A DNA stretch of 57,009 nt from Alcaligenaceae bacterium (GCA_029265795.1 JAJUGV010000008.1:1-57009); one strand, 5' to 3'. Shown: positions 39,484 through 49,193, numbered from the stretch's first letter. Program-made: numbers and translations. The notes: generated by a model not told the origin, from the letters alone.

Positions 39484-41559
39484 TCAGCTCCTTAGCAAGT
39501 CCTGCCTGCCCCGCATCCAGCGTTGCAGATGCCGGCGGACGTGGTCGGGGTGGTCACGCATCAGAACAGCCGCCGCATCGCGCGCCTGCTCCACAATGGT
39601 AGTGTCAGCCTGCAGGTCGGCATAGCGCAGCAATTCCTGCCCGGATTGACGCATACCCAGGAATTCGCCTGGGCCGCGCAGTTCGAGGTCACGGCGTGCA
39701 ATCTCGAAACCATCCGTGGTTTCGTACATGGCTTTCAGCCGCTCCCGTGCAATTGCGCTCAATGGCCCTTGGTACATCAGCACACACACTGATTGCTTGC
39801 TGCCTCGACCCACTCGCCCACGCAGCTGATGCAATTGGGCCAGGCCGAAGCGCTCTGCATGCTCAATAATCATCAAACAGGCATTAGGGACGTCTACCCC
39901 CACCTCAATCACGGTGGTGGCCACCAGAAGCTTGACCTCCCCCTTACGAAAAGCGTCCATCACCTGCTGCTTTTCTGCCGTCGGCATACGGCCATGCATC
40001 AAGCCGACCGACATGTCCGGGAAAGCACTGCTCAAGGCGGCATGTGTATCAACCGCCGTCTGTAGCTGCAGGGCTTCGCTTTCTTCCACCAGCGGACATA
40101 CCCAGTAAGCCTGACGCCCTTCGCATATTTCACGATGCACGAGAGAGAGGACTTCTTCACGACGCGCCTCGGAAACCAGCTTAGTGATGACCGGGCTACG
40201 CCCTGGCGGCAGCTCGTCTATCACCGAGACGTCTAAGTCAGCGAAAAAGGTCATTGCCAGCGTGCGGGGGATAGGCGTCGCGCTCATGTTGAGCTGATGT
40301 GGCATGCGCGGATTCCCCACCAATTCGGGTTCGTCGCCTTTGCGATTGAGTTCCAGCCGCTGCGCCACGCCAAAGCGGTGCTGTTCGTCGAGAATAACGA
40401 GCCCAAGCCTGGAAAACTGGACTTTGTCCTGAATAAGCGCCTGGGTGCCGATGACCAGATCGGCCTGCCCCGAGCCGACGGCCTCAAGTGCCAACCGACG
40501 TTGCTTGGGGGTGAGACTGCCGGTAAGCCATTCCACCCGCAGCCCCAGCGGCAGCAGCCAACCGGCAAGCTTACTGAAATGCTGCTCAGCCAGAATTTCG
40601 GTGGGTGCCATGATGGCGACCTGCCGGCCGCTCGCAATCGCCTGAGCGGCTGCGAACGCGGCCACTATGGTTTTTCCGCTGCCGACGTCCCCTTGAAGAA
40701 GGCGATGCATGGGGTAATTGCGGGCCAGATCCGCCGAAATTTCGGCGATTACCTTTTCCTGGGCCGCGGTCAGCGTAAACGGTAGGCTGGCGCGCAGCCG
40801 ATGCAGCAACTCGGCATCGGCGGCAGCAAGGGGTTGCGCCCGTTGCGCCCTGCGCTGACGTCGCGCAAGGGCAAGAGCCAATTGTTGAGCGAGCAATTCA
40901 TCGAATTTGATCCGGCGCCATGCCGGGTGCCCCCGCTCAACGAGATCCTGTACGGACAGCCCCGCCGGCGGCGCGTGCAGCGTACGAATCGCTTGCTCAA
41001 ACGTGGGCAGGCTCAGGGACTCGCATAGAGACTGCGGCAGCGATTCAGAAAGGTCGGCCTGCTGCAACGCCTGCTGCACCCGTCGGCGCAATACCGGCTG
41101 AGACAGACCTTCCGTGGTGGGGTAGACCGGTGTCAAGGCATCGGGCAGGGGTTCTCCGGCTTTAGTGACACGAGGGTGAACGATTTCCGGACCGCTGAAA
41201 CCCTGCCGCACCTCGCCCCGAACACGAATGCGGTTCCCCGCCTCGACCTGGCGCCTCTGGTTAGGATAGAAATGTAGCCAGCGAAGGTAGAGCCGCCCCG
41301 TGCCATCGCCGATCGCAGCCACCAACTGACGGCGTGGCCTGAGCTGGACTTCGCTATACACCACTTCACCCTCGACCTGTACCGTGCGCCCAGGCACGGC
41401 CTGCCCGATCGGAACGATGCGAGTTTCGTCTTCGTATCGAATGGGGAGGTGGACAACGAAATCAGCCGGCTCATGCAGCCCCAGCCGCTGGAGCTTGCGC
41501 TCCAGCTGGCCGGCACCGGAAGCGGCCCTGCCGGGCTGTTTGGCGGAAGCCTGGGACAT
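39484..41559 (-). CDS. recG: ATP-dependent DNA helicase RecG
   Basis: A replication-fork and Holliday-junction remodelling helicase of 691 residues, the usual length. The N-terminal wedge/OB domain (about 1-240) includes VHLPIRYEDETRIVPI. Walker A GDVGSGKT, motif II LDEQHRFGV, motif III NMSATPIPRTLAM and motif VI HQLRGRVGRGSKQS are visible. The C-terminal FEIARRDLELRGPGEFLGMRQSG is the RecG wedge-interaction signature. It lies 23 bases after ridA on the same strand. Confidence 0.97.
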   Translation of the reverse strand: MSQASAKQPGRAASGAGQLERKLQRLGLHEPADFVVHLPIRYEDETRIVPIGQAVPGRTVQVEGEVVYSEVQLRPRRQLVAAIGDGTGRLYLRWLHFYPNQRRQVEAGNRIRVRGEVRQGFSGPEIVHPRVTKAGEPLPDALTPVYPTTEGLSQPVLRRRVQQALQQADLSESLPQSLCESLSLPTFEQAIRTLHAPPAGLSVQDLVERGHPAWRRIKFDELLAQQLALALARRQRRAQRAQPLAAADAELLHRLRASLPFTLTAAQEKVIAEISADLARNYPMHRLLQGDVGSGKTIVAAFAAAQAIASGRQVAIMAPTEILAEQHFSKLAGWLLPLGLRVEWLTGSLTPKQRRLALEAVGSGQADLVIGTQALIQDKVQFSRLGLVILDEQHRFGVAQRLELNRKGDEPELVGNPRMPHQLNMSATPIPRTLAMTFFADLDVSVIDELPPGRSPVITKLVSEARREEVLSLVHREICEGRQAYWVCPLVEESEALQLQTAVDTHAALSSAFPDMSVGLMHGRMPTAEKQQVMDAFRKGEVKLLVATTVIEVGVDVPNACLMIIEHAERFGLAQLHQLRGRVGRGSKQSVCVLMYQGPLSAIARERLKAMYETTDGFEIARRDLELRGPGEFLGMRQSGQELLRYADLQADTTIVEQARDAAAVLMRDHPDHVRRHLQRWMRGRQDLLRS

Positions 41560-41582
41560 GGACGTGGCCCGCGCCGCGCAGG

Positions 41583-41969
41583 TCAGACGACGATAATGGC
41601 TTCGACTTCGAACTGCGCGCCCTTGGGCAGACTCGCCACTCCAATGGTGGAGCGTGCAGGATATGGCTGGGGAATGATGTCGGCCATGATGGCGTTCACA
41701 CTGCCGAACTTGCTCAGATCGGTCAGGAACAAATTAAGCTTGACGATGCTGTCAAGGCTGCCCCCCGCCGCTTCGATGACCGCTTTCAGGTTTGCGAACG
41801 CTTGACGCACCTGGCCTTCGAAGTTTTCCGACACCAATTCTCCGGTAGCGGGTTCCAGCCCGATCTGCCCGGACAGATATACCGTACGCCCGCCGGTGGC
41901 CGCTACCGCTTGCGAATAAGGGCCTACCGCCGCCGGTGCAGCGTCTGTATGAATGATTTCCTTTGCCAT
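41583..41969 (-). CDS. ridA: RidA family enamine/imine deaminase
   Basis: A cytoplasmic trimeric protein of 128 residues that hydrolyses reactive enamines from PLP enzymes such as threonine dehydratase. Landmarks: [30 protein letters not shown], and the catalytic Arg in [21 protein letters not shown]. It lies between fpr and recG on the same strand. It protects PLP enzymes in branched-chain amino acid metabolism. Confidence 0.95.
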   Translation of the reverse strand: MAKEIIHTDAAPAAVGPYSQAVAATGGRTVYLSGQIGLEPATGELVSENFEGQVRQAFANLKAVIEAAGGSLDSIVKLNLFLTDLSKFGSVNAIMADIIPQPYPARSTIGVASLPKGAQFEVEAIIVV

Positions 41970-42045
41970 ATGGGTTCTTCCCCGTGTTGTTGACGACTTC
42001 TATCGAAGTGTACGCGGCTATAGCCAGAACCAACAAGTGGGGGAG

Positions 42046-42822
42046 TTACTTCTCGACAAAAGCTCGCTCAATGACATAGTCGCCCGGCTGGCCGACCCCG
42101 GCAGACACCTTGAATCCGCGCTTATCGAGCATGCCCGAGACATCGGCCAGCATGGCGGGGCTACCGCAAATCATTGCCCTATCGGTTTCGGGGTTGAGAG
42201 GAGGCAGACCAATGTCTTCAAACAACTTACCCGTTTCCACCAGCTGAGTGATCCGGCCTTCGTTGCGGAAGGGCTCCCGAGTCACTGTGGGGTAGTAGAT
42301 GAGCTTTTCACGCACCATCTCACCGAAGTATTCGTTCGCCGGCAATTCATTTTGGATGTAGTCGTGATACGCAAGCTCGCTCTTGTAGCGGACGCCATGA
42401 ATGAGAATGACCTTCTCGAAGCGCTCGTAGACGTCGGGATCCTTGATGATGCTCATGAAAGGAGCGAGCCCGGTACCGGTGGCGAACAGGTAAAGATTTT
42501 TTCCAGGCAGGAGGTCATCGACGATCAGTGTACCGACCGGCTTACGGCTTACGAGCACGCTGTCACCAACCTGCAAATGTTGCAGCCGGGACGTCAGAGG
42601 GCCATCCGGCACCTTGATGCTGAGGAACTCCAGCTGTTCTTCGTAATTTGCGCTCGCGATGCTGTAAGCGCGCATCAGCGGTTTACCCGCGACTTCCAGG
42701 CCGAGCATCACAAAGTGGCCATTGGTGAAACGCAAAGCGGGATCGCGCGTGGTCGTGAAGGAGAAAAGCGTGTCATTCCAGTGATGCACGCTCAGAACTT
42801 TTTCAGTATTAAAAGCTGCCAT
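42046..42822 (-). CDS. fpr: Ferredoxin/flavodoxin-NADP reductase
   Basis: An FAD enzyme of 258 residues passing electrons between NADPH and ferredoxin or flavodoxin. The FAD motif RAYSIAS is near residue 51. FLSIKVPDGPLTSRL lies in the FAD domain, ATGTGLAPFMSIIKDP in the NADP domain, and the C terminus is GQPGDYVIERAFVEK. The ATG at 42822 begins the family-typical MAAFNTEKVLSVHHWND; in-frame codons upstream are not conserved. It is divergent from the iron transporter fbpABC across a 244-base gap with a Fur box, which may affect both. Confidence 0.93.
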   Translation of the reverse strand: MAAFNTEKVLSVHHWNDTLFSFTTTRDPALRFTNGHFVMLGLEVAGKPLMRAYSIASANYEEQLEFLSIKVPDGPLTSRLQHLQVGDSVLVSRKPVGTLIVDDLLPGKNLYLFATGTGLAPFMSIIKDPDVYERFEKVILIHGVRYKSELAYHDYIQNELPANEYFGEMVREKLIYYPTVTREPFRNEGRITQLVETGKLFEDIGLPPLNPETDRAMICGSPAMLADVSGMLDKRGFKVSAGVGQPGDYVIERAFVEK

Positions 42823-42980
42823 GAGCCTATTTGAAAGAAGATTGGCGAGGGTAGACAGCATGGACTATAAGCCACAGTCGCCCTCAAATCGGCCTTGATG
42901 ACCGACATTTTCTTAAGCTGGATCAAATAAAGCGCAAACAAGCGCGCCCCTCTTGATGCAGATCCGGTATACGATTCTAC

Positions 42981-42999
42981 TTGAGAATCATTATTATTC
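42981..42999. promoter_or_regulatory. Fur box upstream of fbpA
   Basis: TTGAGAATCATTATTATTC matches the AT-rich GATAATGATWATCATTATC-type Fur site, with symmetric GAAT at 42985-42988 and ATTC at 42996-42999. A perfect -10 hexamer TATAAT follows directly at 43000-43005, so Fur-Fe(II) would block the fbpA promoter. The start of transcription should be near 43012. Confidence 0.8.
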
Positions 43000-43066
43000 T
43001 ATAATTTGCGTGCCGCGGCTTCTTGGCCGTCGCTCACCCATATTTGCATCTCTCAGGAGAGGACCC

Positions 43067-44116
43067 ATGCAGAATCAGCCAGGACGGCGCCAACTGTTTC
43101 GCACTACCCTGCTGGCGGGAGCCATACTGCTCTCCGGCATGACTTTCGGGGCATCGGCCCAAGAGGTCAACCTCTATACCACCCGTGAACCCCGGCTCAT
43201 TCAACCGCTGCTCGACGAGTTCACTAAAGATACGGGCGTCAAGGTTACCACGGTGTTCGTCAAGGACGGGCTGATAGAGCGCGTCAAGGCGGAAGGAGAC
43301 AAGTCGCCCGCCGACGTCCTGATGACGGTAGATATCGGCAACCTGCTGGACCTGGTCGAGGCCGGCGTCACCCAGCCGGTCGATTCGGAAGTGCTGCGCG
43401 AAGCCATTCCTGAGAATCTGCGCGGTGCCGACAATCACTGGTACACGCTTTCCCTGCGAGATCGGGTGGCTTATGTCGCTAAAGAGCTGGATGTCGGTGC
43501 CATCACCTACGAGGCTTTCGCCGATCCCCGCTGGAAGGGCAAAGTCTGCATTCGTTCCGGCCAACATCCCTACAACACCGCGCTGATTGCTGCCATGATC
43601 GCCCATAACGGGCTGCAGGCCACCGAGGACTGGCTGCGCAATCTGAAGAGCAATCTCGGTCGCAAAGCGGCAGGCGGAGATCGTGATGTGGCACGCGACA
43701 TCCTGGGGGGTATCTGCGATATCGGTATTGCCAATGCGTACTACGTCGGCCGTATGAAGAACGCTGAACCGGGTACGGACGCCCATAAATGGGGCGAAGC
43801 AATCAAAGTGGTGCGTCCTACATTTGCCAATGAAAAAAGTCGCGGTACTCACGTAAACATCTCGGGTGCTGCGGTGGCTAAGCATTCACCCAATCGTGAA
43901 CAGGCAGTACAACTGCTGGAATATCTGGTGTCTGACAAGGCCCAGAGCATGTATGCCAAAGCCAATTACGAGTATCCCGTCAAAGAGGGTGTGGAACTGG
44001 ACCCCGTCGTCGCGAGTTTCGGCGACCTGGTAATTGACCCTCTGCCGCTCACCGAAATCGCTAAACACCGCAAGGAAGCCAGCGAACTGGTGGATAAAGT
44101 TGGCTTCAACGACTGA
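43067..44116 (+). CDS. fbpA: Ferric iron ABC transporter substrate-binding protein
   Basis: A periplasmic Fe(III)-binding protein of 349 residues. The signal peptide RRQLFRTTLLAGAILLSGMTFGASA is cleaved before QEVNLYTTREPRLIQPLLDEF. The paired tyrosines in IANAYYVGRM are the usual iron ligands. The ATG at 43067 has AGGAGAGG upstream. Downstream fbpB and fbpC overlap or follow closely. The Fur box and TATAAT upstream predict induction by iron shortage. Confidence 0.93.
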   Translation: MQNQPGRRQLFRTTLLAGAILLSGMTFGASAQEVNLYTTREPRLIQPLLDEFTKDTGVKVTTVFVKDGLIERVKAEGDKSPADVLMTVDIGNLLDLVEAGVTQPVDSEVLREAIPENLRGADNHWYTLSLRDRVAYVAKELDVGAITYEAFADPRWKGKVCIRSGQHPYNTALIAAMIAHNGLQATEDWLRNLKSNLGRKAAGGDRDVARDILGGICDIGIANAYYVGRMKNAEPGTDAHKWGEAIKVVRPTFANEKSRGTHVNISGAAVAKHSPNREQAVQLLEYLVSDKAQSMYAKANYEYPVKEGVELDPVVASFGDLVIDPLPLTEIAKHRKEASELVDKVGFND

Positions 44117-45836
44117 CACCCCTCGCATCGGCGCTGCCGTCGCCGCGCCTTCGCCTGCCCGCAGTCAGGGCAGGCTCAAGCACTTTCTGGCATCAGAAGC
44201 GGGCACGGGATGGCTCGTCGCCACCGTGCTGATCGCTTTGGGGGTGCTTGCTCCTGTTGCTACGCTGATATGGCATGCGGGCGGCGGCTCCTTTGAGCAC
44301 TGGAACCACCTGTTCGAGCATGTTCTGCCTCGGGCGCTTGTTAATACCAGCCTATTACTAGCCGGTGTGGCGGTGCTGGTTACAGCCTTGGGGGTCGGTG
44401 CCGCCTGGCTGATCACCGCCTATCGCTTTCCCGGCCGTTCCATATTGTCGTGGGCGCTGCTGCTGCCGCTGGCGGTGCCCACTTATATCGTCGCCTTCGC
44501 CTACCTCGACATCCTGCATCCCATCGGCCCGGTACAGACATTTATTCGTGAATTGCTTGGCTACACCAGCCCCCGGCAATTCCGCCTGCCGGATCTTCGC
44601 TCACTGCCGGGCGCCATTGTGCTGCTGGGATTCGTGCTCTATCCCTATGTGTATCTCAGCACCCGTATCATGTTCGCCACCCAGGCGGCCAGCCTCATGG
44701 AGGCGGCCCGCGTCCTGGGGGAGTCCGGTCGTGGTGTGTTTCTGCGCGTGGCACTGCCCATGGCGCGACCGGCAATTGCAATTGGTGTGAGCCTGGCGTT
44801 GCTTGAAGCGCTGAACGACATCGGCGCCTCGGAATTCCTCGGCGTGCAGACTTTGACAGTCTCCGTCTATACCACCTGGGTGACACGTAATGATTTGGCG
44901 GGCGCCGCCCAGATCGCCCTGGCAATGCTGGCGATGGTCGCCCTACTGATCATGCTCGAGCGCCGCGGTCGCAAGCGCCAGCGCTATGCATCGAATCTGC
45001 GCGCCCGTCCCATGCAGCCGCGTCAGCTACACGGCCCGCGTGCGGCCGTTGCCACCGCCCTGGGCTGGGCTCCCGTGGTGATTGGCTTTATCGCGCCGGC
45101 TCTTTATCTGGCCAGCGAAACATTCAAGCATCTTGCCATCACCGGAGCGGTCTCCGACCAGCTGCTGGCGAGTGCCTGGAATACGTTGAAGGTCGCTCTG
45201 CTTGCCACCTTCTTCACCCTGGCCTGCGGCCTGGCGGTGGCTTGGGCTGCTCGGGTGGTCCGTCATTCCGACCACCCTCCTCTGGCAAGAATATGTGCGC
45301 GCATCGCCACTACGGGTTATGCGATTCCCGGTACCGTGCTAGCCATCGGTCTGCTTACGCCGCTCATTGCGTTCGATAGCCTGCTTTCAACCTTGTGGGC
45401 GCGTCTGTCGGGTGCAGACCCCGCGCTATGGCTCATGGGCTCAGTAGGCGCCCTGGTCTGCGCCTATGTAATCCGCTTTCTGGCCATCTCGGTCGGTGGC
45501 ATGGAAAGTGGACTGGCGCGCATCCCCCCTTCACTGGAACAGGCAGCACGCCTGCTTGGCGAGTCGCCTGCGGGCACCTTGCGGCGTGTGCACTTACCCC
45601 TGCTGCGGCCTGCAATCGGCGCGGCGGGCTTACTGGTATTCGTGGATGCCATGAAAGAGCTGCCTGCCACGCTCTTGTTGCGGCCGGCCGGCTTCGAAAC
45701 ACTGGCAACCTGGCTGTACGCAGAAGCGTCGCGCGGTACGTATGAAGAAGGTGCCGTGGCAGCCCTAGCCATTGTTCTGGCAGGTCTGCTGCCTGTGATC
45801 CTGCTGGCACGCAGCCAGCTCAAACCCGTGTACTAA
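44100..45836 (+). CDS. fbpB: Ferric iron ABC transporter permease, fused two-domain
   Basis: An inner-membrane permease of 578 residues with two permease domains in one chain (about 70-300 and 350-560), as in FbpB/AfuB. Each domain has a coupling loop: SLMEAARVLGESGRGVFLRVALPMARP and SLEQAARLLGESPAGTLRRVHLPLLRP. No ATG is available at the family start. TTG at 44100 is the best candidate, with GGTGGA about 8 bases before it and a 17-base overlap with fbpA. TTG at 44034 is the alternative. The N-terminal 30 residues are Pro/Ala-rich and poorly conserved, so the start is uncertain. Confidence 0.92.
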   Translation: MASTTDTPRIGAAVAAPSPARSQGRLKHFLASEAGTGWLVATVLIALGVLAPVATLIWHAGGGSFEHWNHLFEHVLPRALVNTSLLLAGVAVLVTALGVGAAWLITAYRFPGRSILSWALLLPLAVPTYIVAFAYLDILHPIGPVQTFIRELLGYTSPRQFRLPDLRSLPGAIVLLGFVLYPYVYLSTRIMFATQAASLMEAARVLGESGRGVFLRVALPMARPAIAIGVSLALLEALNDIGASEFLGVQTLTVSVYTTWVTRNDLAGAAQIALAMLAMVALLIMLERRGRKRQRYASNLRARPMQPRQLHGPRAAVATALGWAPVVIGFIAPALYLASETFKHLAITGAVSDQLLASAWNTLKVALLATFFTLACGLAVAWAARVVRHSDHPPLARICARIATTGYAIPGTVLAIGLLTPLIAFDSLLSTLWARLSGADPALWLMGSVGALVCAYVIRFLAISVGGMESGLARIPPSLEQAARLLGESPAGTLRRVHLPLLRPAIGAAGLLVFVDAMKELPATLLLRPAGFETLATWLYAEASRGTYEEGAVAALAIVLAGLLPVILLARSQLKPVY

Positions 45837-45839
45837 GAG

Positions 45840-46625
45840 ATGTCCAAGCTGCTTGAACTCGACCACATTTCTCTGGCCTACGACACCCCGGAAGGGGTTG
45901 TGCCGGTGGTCAACGACCTGACCCTGGAGCTGCAGCGCGGCCACATTGGCTGCCTGCTTGGGTCCTCGGGTTGTGGCAAGACCACGATCCTGCGAGCCAT
46001 TGCGGGTTTCGAGCCGCTGCGTGAGGGCATCATCCGCTTGGGTGGACGCACACTTTCCACGCCCAGCCAAGCCATGGAGCCGCAAGACCGGCAGGTGGGC
46101 ATGATGTTTCAGGATTACGCACTGTTTCCGCATTTGAACGTGGAAGGCAACGTTGCCTTCGGCCTGCGCCGCTGGGACAAGTCGCGTCGGGACTCACGGG
46201 TCAACGAGTTGCTGGAACTGGTCGGCCTGAGCGACGCACGTCACCGCTACCCCCATGAGCTGTCCGGCGGTCAGCAACAGCGCGTCGCCCTCGCCCGGGC
46301 ACTTGCCCCGGAGCCGGAATTACTACTGCTGGACGAGCCCTTCTCCAACCTGGATGTCGACACGCGTGAGCGACTTGCATTCGAAGTGCGCGATATTCTC
46401 AAGAAAACCGGCCATACCGCGCTTTTGGTGACTCATAACCAGGCGGAAGCCTTCGCCATCGCCGATCGCATAGGCGTTATGAACGGCGGCAGAATCGTGC
46501 AATGGGACAGCCCTTATGTGCTGCATCATGCGCCGGCCACGCCATTTGTGGCGGACTTCGTGAAGCGCGAGGTTCTCATGGCACAACGCGCTCAGGCCTA
46601 CAACCGCGGTCTGGCTGCAGAGTAA
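45840..46625 (+). CDS. fbpC: Ferric iron ABC transporter ATPase, short form
   Basis: The ATPase partner of FbpAB, 261 residues. Walker A GSSGCGKTT is at 41-49, signature LSGGQQQRVALARAL, Walker B LLLLDEPFSNLD, and H-loop LVTHNQAEA. Typical FbpC proteins are about 350 residues with a C-terminal regulatory domain; this one ends soon after the ATPase core. Its stop is clean and it starts 4 bases after fbpB, so this looks like a natural short form rather than a truncation. It is convergent with ntrC. Confidence 0.92.
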   Translation: MSKLLELDHISLAYDTPEGVVPVVNDLTLELQRGHIGCLLGSSGCGKTTILRAIAGFEPLREGIIRLGGRTLSTPSQAMEPQDRQVGMMFQDYALFPHLNVEGNVAFGLRRWDKSRRDSRVNELLELVGLSDARHRYPHELSGGQQQRVALARALAPEPELLLLDEPFSNLDVDTRERLAFEVRDILKKTGHTALLVTHNQAEAFAIADRIGVMNGGRIVQWDSPYVLHHAPATPFVADFVKREVLMAQRAQAYNRGLAAE

Positions 46626-46647
46626 GAGTCTGGGCGCTCGCCTCGCT

Positions 46648-48126
46648 TTACGCCCCGCCCTCGCCTATACCCAGCGATGCGCATTTGCGTGTCAGCGTAT
46701 TGCGACCGATCCCTAGCCGTTGTGCCGCTTCTATCCGCCGGCCGCCCGAATGCTCCAGCGCTGCGGAAATCAATATTTGCTCGAAACTGCGCGTCAGTGT
46801 CGCCATCACCGCAGGTTCATTGCGCTCTAAGCGCTGTAGTACTTCATACTTGAGCGCTTCACGCCAGTCGGATGCGCCGGCCTGCAATGCCTGCTCCGTA
46901 CTTTGCGCCGGACCGGCGGAGCCGTGAGCTGTGTCCACCCCCCCTTGGCCCGACGAACCTGCAAGCAGTTCCGGCGGCAGATCCTTGCGCTCAACCCGAC
47001 GGCTGGACGACATGACCGTCAGCCACTGACAGAAGTTCTCGAGCTGTCGGATGTTTCCGGGATAGTCGAACTCCATCAACGCGGCCAGCGCTTCTGACGT
47101 CAATTCACGGGGCGCGACATTGAGTTCCGACGCACTGTTCTGTAAAAACAGGCGCGCGAGCTCAGGAATGTCCTGTTTGCGTTCGCGCAGTGGCGGCAAC
47201 CGCAGCCGGATGACATTCAGCCGATGGAAGAGATCTTCGCGGAAGCGCCCTTCCTGCACGCGTTGTTCCAGTGGTTGATGGGTGGCGGTAATGATGCGCA
47301 CATCTGCCCGAATGGCCTGTGAGCCACCTACGCGATAGAAGGTGCCGTCAGCCAGAACCCGCAACAATCGTGTTTGCAGCTCAAACGGCATATCCCCGAT
47401 TTCATCCAGGAACAAAGTGCCGCCACGCGCTTCTTCAAAACGCCCACGTCGGCTCTGAGTTGCCCCAGTAAATGCCCCGCGTTCGTGCCCAAAGAGCTCG
47501 GCCTCGAGCAGCTCTTTGGGAATGGCGGCCGCGTTCAAAGCAACAAAGGGCATCGCAGCACGGCTGCCATGTTCGTGCAGGGCTCTGGCAATCAGCTCCT
47601 TGCCGGTGCCCGATTCGCCGGTAATCAACACCGTAGCATTGGAAGCCGCAAGTCGGCCCATAGCCCGAAATACTTCTTGCATGGCGGGCGCCACCGAATG
47701 CAGCATGACACGCCTGCGCCCGCGCGATTCATTTTCAGGCGATGCGCCGGGCTCCGTGCCTGCCACATCACGCTGGCCGGCTCGTTGTATCAGACCCAGT
47801 GCCGCATTGACATCGAATGGCTTGGCCAGATAGTCGAAAGCCCCTTCCTGGAAGGCTCCAACCGTGCTGTCCAGATCGGTGAACGCCGTCATAATAATGA
47901 CCGGCAGCTCGGGGTGAAGCTGCTTCACACGACGCAGCAGGCTCAGACCATCGACACCGGGCATGCGGATATCGCTCACCAATACCGTGGGTTGTTCGTG
48001 CTCCAGCGCTTCGAGCATATCGACTCCGGAGGAAAAACTGCGAGCACCCAGGCCTGCGCGTTGCAGCGCCTTCTCCAGGACCCAGCGTATGCTTTGGTCG
48101 TCATCCACAATCCAGACCGTCTTCAT
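46648..48126 (-). CDS. ntrC: Nitrogen regulation response regulator NtrC
   Basis: A sigma-54 activator of 492 residues. The receiver domain at 1-115 has phospho-acceptor Asp52 in VSDIRMPGVDG. The AAA+ domain has Walker A GESGTGKE at 170-177 and the sigma-54 contact motif GAFTGA at 217-222. The C-terminal Fis-type HTH is GGRRIEAAQRLGIGRNTLTRKC. The start overlaps the ntrB stop by 4 bases. It should bind the two palindromes upstream of glnA, making the operon self-regulated. Confidence 0.97.
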   Translation of the reverse strand: MKTVWIVDDDQSIRWVLEKALQRAGLGARSFSSGVDMLEALEHEQPTVLVSDIRMPGVDGLSLLRRVKQLHPELPVIIMTAFTDLDSTVGAFQEGAFDYLAKPFDVNAALGLIQRAGQRDVAGTEPGASPENESRGRRRVMLHSVAPAMQEVFRAMGRLAASNATVLITGESGTGKELIARALHEHGSRAAMPFVALNAAAIPKELLEAELFGHERGAFTGATQSRRGRFEEARGGTLFLDEIGDMPFELQTRLLRVLADGTFYRVGGSQAIRADVRIITATHQPLEQRVQEGRFREDLFHRLNVIRLRLPPLRERKQDIPELARLFLQNSASELNVAPRELTSEALAALMEFDYPGNIRQLENFCQWLTVMSSSRRVERKDLPPELLAGSSGQGGVDTAHGSAGPAQSTEQALQAGASDWREALKYEVLQRLERNEPAVMATLTRSFEQILISAALEHSGGRRIEAAQRLGIGRNTLTRKCASLGIGEGGA

Positions 48127-49172
48127 GTCGGCTCCAGTGGCAGGGTCATGCGAAATTCAGTGCGACCAGGGTGTGAGTCGCATTCCAGCACGCCACCGTG
48201 CTGGATGACGAACTCCTGCGCGATGCTTAGACCCAGGCCGGTTCCCTCGGGACGCCCTGTTACGAGCGGGTGAAACACCTTGTCAAGGATCTCTGGGGGT
48301 ACACCGGGCCCGTTATCAATGATCGACAGCACCACAGCCAGGGCGGCCTGATGATGCGTGAGGGCGGCCTGCCGCACTACCCTCGTTCGAAATATCAGTT
48401 CGGCGGGCAACGGCCCCGGACGCTCTGTCATGGCCTGGGCTGCGTTCCGGGCTATATTCAGCACGGCCTGCAACAAGCGGGCGAAGTCGCCCTGAAGCTC
48501 TGGTAGTGACGCGTCATAATCGCGTTGAATGCTGAGCGCGGCGAATTCCGCCCCCACCAGCATGCGGGCTCGCTCACACACCTCGTGTATGTTCAAAGGC
48601 GCCTTACGCAGACTTGCACCTTGCGGCGCGATGAGACGGTCAACCAAATGCGCGAGACGATCTGCTTCTGCAATGATGACCCCGGTGTATTCGCACAGGC
48701 TTTGTTCGTCCAGCTCGCATTCAAGCAATTGTGCCGCCGCGCGAATTCCCCCCAACGGATTCTTGACTTCATGCGCCAGGTTGCGCAGCGTTTCACGCTG
48801 GGCAGCCAGCTCCTTGCCAAGCTGCTGGTGCCGATCCAGCAACACATGTTGCTCTACCGGCCGTAATTCAACGAGCGCAGCCCAGGGTTCGCCCCGAAGG
48901 GGCACGATCACCACATTTACCGCAATGGCCTCACCATGTGGCTTGATATGCAACGGTAGATGGAGTGTGCCCAGTTTGCCGGCCACCGCATCACTGAATC
49001 GGGGTTGAACACTGCTGCCTTCGCTAAGCAGATTCATGGCTGCCTGGCCGATCAGATGCCGCCGCGAGCAGCCGAACAGCTCTTCGGCTGCCGCGTTGGC
49101 ATGCTGGATATGGGTGTCGCCGTCAAGCAGTAGAACCGCCGTCGAGAGCAGATCAAAGACGGCGATAGTCAT
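48123..49172 (-). CDS. ntrB: Nitrogen regulation sensor kinase NtrB
   Basis: A cytoplasmic histidine kinase of 349 residues that phosphorylates NtrC and is controlled by PII. An N-terminal PAS domain lies at about 1-110, His134 in LAHEVKNPLGGIRAAAQLL is the phosphorylation site, the N-box is VLNIARNAAQAM, and the ATP lids are DNGPGVPPEI and GRPEGTGLGLSIA. It has no membrane segment, as expected. It lies 48 bases downstream of glnA. Confidence 0.96.
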   Translation of the reverse strand: MTIAVFDLLSTAVLLLDGDTHIQHANAAAEELFGCSRRHLIGQAAMNLLSEGSSVQPRFSDAVAGKLGTLHLPLHIKPHGEAIAVNVVIVPLRGEPWAALVELRPVEQHVLLDRHQQLGKELAAQRETLRNLAHEVKNPLGGIRAAAQLLECELDEQSLCEYTGVIIAEADRLAHLVDRLIAPQGASLRKAPLNIHEVCERARMLVGAEFAALSIQRDYDASLPELQGDFARLLQAVLNIARNAAQAMTERPGPLPAELIFRTRVVRQAALTHHQAALAVVLSIIDNGPGVPPEILDKVFHPLVTGRPEGTGLGLSIAQEFVIQHGGVLECDSHPGRTEFRMTLPLEPT

Positions 49173-49193
49173 GATGATTCCCTGTGCGAAGGC

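Noticed and set aside
41953-42834. 293-codon open frame antisense to fpr
   Set aside because: Shadow frame; fpr itself is unambiguous and no domain is seen.
43034-43885. 283-codon open frame antisense to fbpA
   Set aside because: Shadow frame over a clear iron-binding protein gene.
45840-46625. fbpC as a pseudogene
   Set aside because: All ATPase motifs are intact and the frame is continuous, so a natural short form is more likely than decay.
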